DNA of 18,418 nucleotides from Candidatus Altarchaeales archaeon (lineage in GTDB: Archaea > Altiarchaeota > Altiarchaeia > IMC4 > SCGC-AAA252-I15): contig VGJA01000003.1 in assembly GCA_016867655.1 (NCBI GenBank), positions 1 through 18,418 of the forward strand, given 5' to 3'. Each line of letters begins with the position of its first letter. Position 1 is the first letter of the stretch. Positions 8,195 through 13,051 of this stretch are shown here, one piece after another. Position numbers and translations under genes: made by a program. The notes below the pieces were generated by a model. It was given only the letters and a program-made list of their open reading frames with translations, did no database searches and was not told the DNA's origin.

Positions 8195-8449
8195 TCAGTA
8201 TGCTTTATCGTGGTGTTTCACATAGTGGACTGTCAACACATCCCCCTCTACTTCAAATATTACGACAAATGGGTCAAGGTGCGCTCTTCTACACCCCCTT
8301 AGAACATTCCCAAGCGGCTTGTAGTGCTCTGGATTCTGCCTGATTTCCTTCAGCTTCCTGGCAAGCCTCTCAAAAAGCACCTTGTCTTTTTTCTTCAGCT
8401 TAGAAAGCTGCTTTTCGAAGAATGGCGTGAACCTGAGCTTGTAGTCCAT
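8195..8449 (-). CDS. relE: RelE/ParE-superfamily toxin
   Basis: An 84-residue protein of the RelE/ParE toxin fold, whose members usually cut mRNA on the ribosome or poison gyrase. It has the RelE pattern: MDYKLRFTPFFEKQLSKLKK (strand plus helical hairpin), FERLARKLKEIRQNPEHYKPL, GCRRAHLDPFVVIFEV (strands with basic residues) and the C-terminal VHYVKHHDKAY, where family members carry H..Y active-site residues. I start at ATG 8449, one nucleotide after the antitoxin stop; a frame extension to 8473 overlapping the antitoxin is less likely. Order antitoxin then toxin is the normal arrangement, giving tight coupling. Substrate not predictable. Confidence 0.88.
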   Translation of the reverse strand: MDYKLRFTPFFEKQLSKLKKKDKVLFERLARKLKEIRQNPEHYKPLGNVLRGCRRAHLDPFVVIFEVEGDVLTVHYVKHHDKAY

Positions 8450-8450
8450 C

Positions 8451-8738
8451 TCACAGCTTCCGGAAGTATTCATCCAATTCCTTGTCGGACTTGAATATTC
8501 GGCCCCTGCCGGCCTTAGCCTCTTTCATGCTCTGTTTGACTCCGGCAACCAAATTTATGTCGCCGTAAATCATCTTTTCGTCTAAGTCAGCAACCACAGG
8601 CCGCAGCCCCTTGAACTCCTCCCTGATGCCGCTTCTCACCAAATCGCTGAAGTTCGAAAACAAGCCTCTCCTAACCAAACCCATTGCCTCATCATACAAA
8701 CTTTCCGGCAGGGAAATTGTAACCTTCCTAAAGTCCAT
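8451..8738 (-). CDS. Ribbon-helix-helix antitoxin
   Basis: A 95-residue CopG/ParD-like antitoxin. The N-terminal ribbon-helix-helix is MDFRKVTISLPESLYDEAMG then LVRRGLFSNFSDLVRSGIRE (about residues 1-42), a DNA-binding dimer. The acidic/basic C-terminal tail (about 55-95) should wrap and neutralise the RelE toxin. Start choice: ATG 8738 has a clear Shine-Dalgarno GAGGTGG (8750-8744) six nucleotides away; the GTG three codons upstream lies inside that SD. A TATA box (8774-8783) sits upstream. RHH antitoxins commonly repress their own promoter. Confidence 0.9.
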   Translation of the reverse strand: MDFRKVTISLPESLYDEAMGLVRRGLFSNFSDLVRSGIREEFKGLRPVVADLDEKMIYGDINLVAGVKQSMKEAKAGRGRIFKSDKELDEYFRKL

Positions 8739-8743
8739 AAATA

Positions 8744-8783
8744 CCACCTCAATACTACTTAAGGGAGTACCAGAATATAAATA
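8744..8783 (-). promoter_or_regulatory. Toxin-antitoxin promoter and ribosome-binding site
   Basis: On the minus strand TATTTATATT (8783-8774) is a strong TATA box predicting a start near 8752. The short leader then contains GAGGTGG (8750-8744) before ATG 8738. This is one of the few genes here with a clear SD leader; others appear leaderless. Confidence 0.6.
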
Positions 8784-8814
8784 AAAAACAAGACTCTAAG
8801 AACAAAGTGTACTG

Positions 8815-8829
8815 GAAGACATGGCTTAA
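8815..8829 (+). repeat. Direct repeat flanking the toxin-antitoxin pair, right copy
   Basis: GAAGACATGGCTTAA matches the 3' end of lysA (8174-8188) at 14 of 15 positions, and is preceded by ACTGG, which also occurs a little upstream in lysA. Confidence 0.6.
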
Positions 8830-8908
8830 CGCTTCTTCTCCCCTTTGTGTTTCTAGCTCTTTTCAAACACAGCCGCCCAGAAAGAATATTCAACCTACAA
8901 ATACAGTT

Positions 8909-9646
8909 CTACCAGTCGTTTGTGGTTAAAAACCGTTCATCCATCCTCTGCATCTTTCTCAGGTTTCGCATTCTGCCCACATAAACTCCCTGTAGTCTGT
9001 TTATTGGCGCGTTTTCTATCGGTGTGTCCACGCCGTTGACATTGATGCTTGACACATACATCCTATGTAGTTCATCCACAAGCTGGCTTATTGGAGGCAT
9101 CCTTATGTCAATCCTATTTCCATCCAAACATTTTTCGCCGCCGTTAACCCAGTTTCTTTCCTTCTGTATGAACTCCGCAAACGATTCATCTGACATGCGA
9201 AATTGGCTTCGAGGGTTTGGGGGATGCATGAACATGTTGAACACCATGCCAACTTCAAGCAACGCCTCCATCCTCCCTAAGGGAAGTTCTGAATAAGTTT
9301 TTATGCACTCCTCCATACACTCCAATGTTGATTTAAACCCTCTATACGTCCTCTGGTCTCTGTCGCGCCTCCTAGAGTAAGCCAGCGTGTCCAAGGCGAC
9401 TGCGAAAGCCCTGTCATCATCTTTCACATATTCCAGTATCTTAACAACACGCTGCTGGTAACCTGGCTTTTCCTTCAATGCTTCCATAAGAATGCTATAC
9501 CTCTTTTCCCTGCCAAGTTTCTGTATCTTCTCCACAACCTCCTCATTGGGCTTCATAAACAAATTCCCCTGCAAGTCAGGAATCTTATACACCTCAAAGA
9601 GAGGTCTCCCAGCACGCCTGCGTTCCATCAAAAAGAAAATACGCAT
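8909..9646 (-). CDS. Unrecognised soluble, helix-rich protein
   Basis: A 245-residue protein I do not recognise. It has no signal peptide or membrane segment, is rich in charged residues and predicted helices (for example NEEVVEKIQKLGREKRYSIL, TLECMEECIKTYSELPLGRM and ISQLVDELHRMY), and ends in a basic/aromatic tail (RMRNLRKMQRMDERFLTTND). The central segment (about 55-125) could be helical-repeat-like. An alternative start at the seventh codon (ATG 9628) has a TATA-like TTTTATTC about 28 bp upstream, suggesting a separate leaderless promoter inside the end of the upstream gene. It is 14 nt after the PUA-protein stop, so co-transcription with the RNA-modification genes is also possible. Base composition matches its neighbours. 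Confidence 0.75.
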   Translation of the reverse strand: MRIFFLMERRRAGRPLFEVYKIPDLQGNLFMKPNEEVVEKIQKLGREKRYSILMEALKEKPGYQQRVVKILEYVKDDDRAFAVALDTLAYSRRRDRDQRTYRGFKSTLECMEECIKTYSELPLGRMEALLEVGMVFNMFMHPPNPRSQFRMSDESFAEFIQKERNWVNGGEKCLDGNRIDIRMPPISQLVDELHRMYVSSINVNGVDTPIENAPINRLQGVYVGRMRNLRKMQRMDERFLTTNDW

Positions 9647-9660
9647 TACTAGAATAAAAC

Positions 9661-10101
9661 CTAAATCAATCTGGATTTAGAAGTTAAGCTGGCTATTTCA
9701 CCCTCCTTGGCCACACCGACACAGACAAGGTCCTTGTGCCTCAGTATAACCACTCCTGCATGCCTGCCGGAGTTTTCTATCTCATTCCCTTTCATCAATT
9801 CCTCAACTTCTTGCCTGTTAGCCTGCAAAATGTTCTTGCCAGCTTTCTGCATCAAAAACGCGCCGTCCAAAGAAGGCTGGAATGTATCTCCAATTATCGT
9901 GCCAAAATGCAGGCCAGCCCACTCTATCGGAATACGGTTCTCAGTTTCCGGTTTCCAGTTCCCAGTGAACAAAAAAATCTTCTTGCCCTCCTTCTCGCCT
10001 TTCGCAAAATACTTCATTTTCTTGTCTAAACTAAACCCAAACTGTCTTTCAACCAAGCCTGCAAGCTCCTCCAATTCCCTATGGTCCAACTCCCTCCTCA
10101 T
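9661..10101 (-). CDS. Stand-alone RsmF C-terminal-like PUA protein (COG3270)
   Basis: A 146-residue protein that looks like the RNA-binding C-terminal domain of RsmF-type m5C methyltransferases encoded alone. In family order: N-terminal LDHRELEELAGLVERQFGFS, WAGLHFGTI (about 80-88, the GLrigri region), FQPSLDGAFLM (KPT/PS..A), ILQANRQEVEELMKGNEIE (v.L...e...l..Ge.i) and the PUA strands AGVVILRHKDLVCVGVAKEG ending SLTSKSRLI. It directly follows an NSUN methyltransferase that lacks this domain, so the two probably act together on rRNA or tRNA. I start at ATG 10101; a GTG start at 10146 would add 15 residues. A short GGAAAC-type repeat lies in frame at about 9935-9970 (residues GNWKPETENR). Confidence 0.78.
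   Translation of the reverse strand: MRRELDHRELEELAGLVERQFGFSLDKKMKYFAKGEKEGKKIFLFTGNWKPETENRIPIEWAGLHFGTIIGDTFQPSLDGAFLMQKAGKNILQANRQEVEELMKGNEIENSGRHAGVVILRHKDLVCVGVAKEGEIASLTSKSRLI
9935..9970. repeat. GGAAAC-type repeat inside the PUA-protein gene
   Basis: Read on the minus strand it contains AACTGGAAACCGGAAACTGA and then GAACCG, the same word set as the intergenic repeats at 1630-1660 and 14455-14514. Here it is in frame and codes for GNWKPETENR. Confidence 0.45.
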
Positions 10102-10189
10102 CTTGATTCTTACTTCTATTCTTACACTTGATTCTTTTGAGCGCACCCGTCATGAATTGCGTTCCTAAGTCTTATTTTTGAGTTGTATT

Positions 10190-11098
10190 CTACTTATTCT
10201 TGAAGGGTGCGCATTTTCTAATCTTCGCTATGAAATAACCTCCTGTGTTGTTGTAGTGTGGTAAAATCCTCAGGCAGTCAAAAGTCTTGTCTGTCAAACC
10301 TTTCTTGGACTGCAAGCCAGACAATTTTATTCTTTCAAGCCTGGCATTCTTGCATGAATCCAAAATGTGTTCAACCACTTGTTCATTCTCCTCAATTGAC
10401 GTGGTGCAGGTGGAATAAACCAAGACTCCCTCCTCCTTCAGGCAGTTGTATGCCGCAACAGCAAGCCTCTTCTGCAAGGCGCTCAGCCTGATGACCTTGC
10501 CCTTACTCCAGTCTCTAATCACATCTCTGCTAGACATCGCCCTCCCGACGTCGCTGCACGGAACGTCCAACAAAATTTTGTCAAACTTCACTCCAAACTG
10601 GTCAAACTTCACGCCATCCTGCCTTGTGATTACAGCATTGGAAACCCCACACCTCTGTATGTTGTAAACCAGCGCCCTAATCCTCCTATAGTCCTGCTCG
10701 TTTGCAAGCAAACAGCCTTCATTCTGCATCAAAGCAGCCAAGTGGGTTGTCTTGCTTCCTGGCGCGGCGCACAAGTCCAACACCTCTTCCCCTGGCTTAG
10801 GGTCTAGTGCAAGCGAGACTGCCATTGAGACGGCATCCTGAATATAGTAAAAACCAAGCTGGTGTTCCACCAAACTTGAGGGCTCCAAGTCAACCCAAAG
10901 TCCCTCCGGACACCACGGAATTCTAGCATACTCAATCCTGTTTTCATACAAAACCTTCTCAACCCTCTCCACACCGGCCTTAAGGGTGTTCACCCGAATT
11001 GCAGATTTAGGCTTAAACCTCAAGCTGTCGACAAACTCCTCAAACTCCCTACCCAAAAGCTTTTGATGGTAAAACTCGAATTCTCTGTTGTAAATCAT
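10190..11098 (-). CDS. NOL1/NOP2/Sun-family RNA m5C methyltransferase
   Basis: A 302-residue SAM-dependent RNA cytosine-C5 methyltransferase. Motifs: SAIRVNTLK (32-40, N1/RRM-like region), QDAVSMAVSLALDPKPGEEV, motif I LDLCAAPGSKTTHLAALM (107-124), NEQDYRRIRALVYNIQRCG (SAM ribose acid), motif IV LLDVPCSDVG with C181, and motif VI VYSTCTTSIEENE with catalytic C231. It ends soon after the catalytic core and has no PUA domain; that function is likely supplied by the next gene. ATG 11098 has GAGGT just upstream. A complex hairpin lies in the 5' region (11129-11212) and a candidate C/D guide RNA beyond it. Target, rRNA or tRNA, cannot be decided here. A 12-nt microduplication (10580-10591, 10601-10612) gives the local repeat GVKFDQFGVKFD. 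Confidence 0.93.
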   Translation of the reverse strand: MIYNREFEFYHQKLLGREFEEFVDSLRFKPKSAIRVNTLKAGVERVEKVLYENRIEYARIPWCPEGLWVDLEPSSLVEHQLGFYYIQDAVSMAVSLALDPKPGEEVLDLCAAPGSKTTHLAALMQNEGCLLANEQDYRRIRALVYNIQRCGVSNAVITRQDGVKFDQFGVKFDKILLDVPCSDVGRAMSSRDVIRDWSKGKVIRLSALQKRLAVAAYNCLKEEGVLVYSTCTTSIEENEQVVEHILDSCKNARLERIKLSGLQSKKGLTDKTFDCLRILPHYNNTGGYFIAKIRKCAPFKNK

Positions 11099-11128
11099 CC
11101 TACCTCAAGTAAATCTTACCTTCCTAAG

Positions 11129-11212
11129 TTTTCTTTCTTTTTCGCAGGCGTTTTTCTTTCTTTTCTGCCCAGCTTTGCTGGCATCCCCGAAGGGGGAAAA
11201 AAGAAAGAAAAA
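11129..11212 (-). other. Structured leader of the NSUN gene (three-way junction)
   Basis: TTTTTCTTTCTTTT (plus 11151-11164) pairs perfectly over 14 bp with 11199-11212 and encloses two hairpins: GCC(C)AGC/GCTGGC and CCCC/GGGG. Read on the minus strand the latter is capped by a C(UUCG)G tetraloop, a mark of RNA on that strand. A second T-rich stretch (11129-11142) can pair equally well with the same A-rich arm, so two exclusive folds exist. On the minus strand the T-rich arm follows the sRNA's D box and could also be its terminator. Confidence 0.55.
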
Positions 11213-11311
11213 GGCCTCAGGACTCATAAGTCTCGTCATCTACCGCCCTTGCGGGTATGTCCTTTTCAGGACACTTTGCAGGTATCAGCGGTTGTTCGCG
11301 TCATCACTTGG
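11213..11311 (-). ncRNA. Box C/D guide sRNA with two guides (predicted targets 23S U2552 and tRNA-Met C34)
   Basis: Minus strand, in order: C box GUGAUGA (11307-11301), 12-nt guide (11300-11289), D' box CUGA (11288-11285), 45-nt spacer, C' box AUGACGA (11239-11233, one off RUGAUGA), 12-nt guide GACUUAUGAGUC (11232-11221), D box CUGA (11220-11217), then GGCC and a T-run. Guide 1 is complementary to CGGUUGUUCGC, nearly the universal 23S A-loop GGYUGUUCGCC, and its N+5 position falls on U2552. Guide 2 pairs nine bases with GACUCAUAA, the anticodon loop of archaeal elongator tRNA-Met, with N+5 on wobble C34. Both are known 2'-O-methyl sites. The spacer holds a 6-bp hairpin capped by a GAAA tetraloop (11258-11273) and a second hairpin (11242-11256). 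A TATA box (11333-11340) is 26-29 bp upstream of the C box. Only a short CC/GG terminal stem can be drawn. Confidence 0.8.
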
Positions 11312-11314
11312 TTA
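11285..11314 (-). repeat. 30-bp direct repeat, copy 1 (C box, guide, D' box)
   Basis: Identical to 11440-11469 except at 11300/11455, offset 155 bp. The conserved stretch covers exactly the promoter-proximal AACCAA, C box, U2552 guide and CUGA, which suggests that the repeat is kept for RNA function. Confidence 0.9.
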
Positions 11315-11332
11315 ATTCTAGAATTAGTAAAG

Positions 11333-11340
11333 TAAATATG
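11333..11340 (-). promoter_or_regulatory. TATA-like box for the C/D sRNA
   Basis: Minus-strand CATATTTA centred about 29 bp before the C box, predicting a transcript start 3-4 nt upstream of GUGAUGA, as expected for a C/D sRNA gene. The second copy has a TATA at the same distance. Confidence 0.55.
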
Positions 11341-11346
11341 TTCTCC

Positions 11347-11401
11347 CCCTGGTTTTTTCCTTGAAGCAGGAAAAGACTGATTGTTTTCGTTTTCCCCAGG
11401 G
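11347..11401. other. Hairpin pair between the two sRNA copies
   Basis: CCCTGG (11347-11352) pairs with CCAGGG (11396-11401). Inside it TTTTCCT (11355-11361) pairs with AGGAAAA (11368-11374). I see no C/D boxes or coding frame here; it separates the second copy's terminator from the first copy's promoter. Confidence 0.45.
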
Positions 11402-11434
11402 TTTTTTATTGACCTCCGTTAGGTCAATAAAAAA
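11402..11434 (-). terminator. Perfect 14-bp hairpin with T6 after the second sRNA copy
   Basis: TTTTTTATTGACCT, a 5-nt loop and AGGTCAATAAAAAA form a perfect 14-bp stem. On the minus strand a T6 run (11434-11429) begins 5 nt after the copy-2 D box, a plausible archaeal oligo-T terminator for the short RNA. Confidence 0.55.
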
Positions 11435-11466
11435 GGCTGTCAGCGGTTGTTCGCATCATCACTTGG
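11435..11466 (-). ncRNA. Second, half-length C/D guide RNA copy (same U2552 guide)
   Basis: Minus strand: ACCAA, C box GUGAUGA (11462-11456), 12-nt guide (11455-11444) identical to guide 1 except the base next to the C box, D-type box CUGA (11443-11440), CAGCC and T6. Its own TATA (11488-11496) lies about 30 bp upstream of the C box. No C' box, second guide or terminal D box is found, so it is either a decayed copy or a one-guide RNA. It appears to equal the longer copy with everything between D' and the post-D 'CC-T-run' removed. Confidence 0.6.
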
Positions 11467-11487
11467 TTAGTGGATTAGGTTTGCAGG

Positions 11488-11496
11488 GTTTTTAAG
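11488..11496. promoter_or_regulatory. TATA-like box shared by sRNA copy 2 and the zincin-like gene
   Basis: GTTTTTAAG reads as a TATA-like box in both directions. On the minus strand it predicts a start about 4 nt before the copy-2 C box. On the plus strand it predicts a start near 11518, giving a short leader with the SD at 11519-11526 before ATG 11537. Confidence 0.5.
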
Positions 11497-11536
11497 CATG
11501 GTTTGCTCATTGTATTGTAGGAGGTGTGTTTTTTTT

Positions 11537-13051
11537 ATGCCTGTTGTTACGGAAAAATCTAGGGTTGTTGGTTCTGGCGGGCGTGAGGGAAGTGTTGAGT
11601 TTTCTCTTCAGAAGCAGGTGTTGGATTCCATTGGAGTTTATGCAGCGGTTGAGGCTGGAAGGCACGTGACCCATGGTATGAAGCTTGGGAATCCGTTTAT
11701 GGTTGCTGGGAACTGGAGTGATGTTGAGACAACTCTTGGGGGGATGAGCCCTTCGGCTGTTAACATCATTCGGGGTGCTGCTGCAGCTTTTGATGTTTTG
11801 AAGAGAGATAGGGGGGATGCAGCTACAACTCTGACCGGGAAATGCAGGAAAGCGCTTGCGTTGAAGCCCACTCCAGGTGAAGCAGTTGAGGTTGATGTGA
11901 CACATGAGTCCAATAGCCTAATGGGTTTAGATGAAGTCGCCAACTTGAAGTATCTTGGGCAGATGGTGACCCTTGAAGCATCAAGAAGTGGGAGGGCGGT
12001 AACGCCCCTCTTCCAGTCTGCTCAAACTTGGAGGCAGGTGCAGGATGAGTTGATGGCGATTCCGACAAACGGGCCTGCAGGAGGGCTGGCTTTGATTGAA
12101 GGGTTTTCAGCCACCATGGGCGAGTTAAATCCGGGCTACAAGCCGGTTGGAAGCCGCATAGCGTCCATAGCTGGAGGCATAATGAAGGCAAGAAAAGAAG
12201 CTGAGTTGGGGCAGCAGGGAGAAAAAACTGGCATGCAGGTTGCTTTACCGCCTGCTCGTACATTTGTCGACGAGAGGACTGTGCCCGATAGGATTGCTGT
12301 AGACGGGAGGGGCGCTGTATACGATAGATTCAATCAAGAATACGTCCAAGCTCCAAGGCTTTTGCAGTTTAACCGCGAGTGCGAGAGCAGGGGCATAGCT
12401 TTGGGCGTGAGCATAGAAATCGGACAGGCTGAAAAGTTTGCACCGGTTTTGTCTTCGGTTTTGGACATCTTTCCTCCAAAGCTGGCGGGAGCTTCTGTTG
12501 AACAGCTGTCTCTTGGTGGTCGTCCGCCTGTTGGCTTTGACAGAGTTGGCGGGTTTGACGGTGAAACAAAGCTTTCTGTCGTATCAGACTACAATTTTCA
12601 AACAGGGGGTAATCCAATAGACTCCAGAAAGAAAATGGAAGTTGCTTTTGCTTTCTTGCACGAGTTTGGGGAGGGCGTGTGGCACCATCTGTCTCAAAGT
12701 ACCAACCCTGCAATCCAGAAGTCTGTCAGAGCTCTTGAAGCGGGAGAGAGTGTGTTAGGCGCGAACACAGGCGCAATGTGCCGCCGTCCTGAAGAGGAGG
12801 GGATGTTTAGCGGCGCAGGTCCTATTAGCATGGGCGGTGCCTGCCATTTTTTCATTGAAAACATGAAATACTACCTCTTTTACCCCCAAGAACTTGCAGC
12901 GCATGTTGAAAAACTAAGGCGCCAGGGTTCGCCGCTCGCCCCGCTATATGATGAGACAATCGGTCTGTTTCAGAAGGCCATAGGAAGCAATCAGGATCCG
13001 GCGTTCCGCAAGAAAGTTGAGAGAGCTCAGCAGGAGATACAAATAGTCTAA
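11537..13051 (+). CDS. Unrecognised 504-residue protein with a zincin-like C-terminal domain
   Basis: I know no family for the whole protein. The C-terminal half resembles a zinc metallopeptidase of the lethal-factor kind: a strand VGGFDGETKLSVVSDY, then helix AFAFLHEFGEGVWHHL (H375, E376, E379, H383, H384) and later HFFIENMKYYLFYPQELAAH (H437, E441), where zincins carry a third ligand in 'E(F/Y)FAE.F..YL..P..L'. The usual HExxH reads HEFGE, so the second zinc histidine is a glutamate; H383/H384 might substitute. The N-terminal 230 residues are helical and alanine/glycine-rich without known motifs. No signal peptide or membrane helix is visible, so it is probably cytoplasmic. I start at ATG 11537 because SD AGGAGGTG (11519-11526) precedes it; an in-frame ATG at 11498 abuts the TATA-like box. 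It converges on the phosphomutase gene, their stops overlapping. Confidence 0.8.
   Translation: MPVVTEKSRVVGSGGREGSVEFSLQKQVLDSIGVYAAVEAGRHVTHGMKLGNPFMVAGNWSDVETTLGGMSPSAVNIIRGAAAAFDVLKRDRGDAATTLTGKCRKALALKPTPGEAVEVDVTHESNSLMGLDEVANLKYLGQMVTLEASRSGRAVTPLFQSAQTWRQVQDELMAIPTNGPAGGLALIEGFSATMGELNPGYKPVGSRIASIAGGIMKARKEAELGQQGEKTGMQVALPPARTFVDERTVPDRIAVDGRGAVYDRFNQEYVQAPRLLQFNRECESRGIALGVSIEIGQAEKFAPVLSSVLDIFPPKLAGASVEQLSLGGRPPVGFDRVGGFDGETKLSVVSDYNFQTGGNPIDSRKKMEVAFAFLHEFGEGVWHHLSQSTNPAIQKSVRALEAGESVLGANTGAMCRRPEEEGMFSGAGPISMGGACHFFIENMKYYLFYPQELAAHVEKLRRQGSPLAPLYDETIGLFQKAIGSNQDPAFRKKVERAQQEIQIV

Noticed and set aside
11217..11256. Anticodon-like CTCATAA arm suggesting a tRNA-Met remnant on the plus strand
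   Set aside because: No acceptor, D or T arm is present. The match is explained as the complement of a guide, between C' and D boxes, on the other strand.
11280..11470. Two repeat copies as a CRISPR or attachment-site pair
   Set aside because: Only two copies, a 125-bp structured interval, no cas or integrase gene, and the repeat reads as C box, guide and D box.
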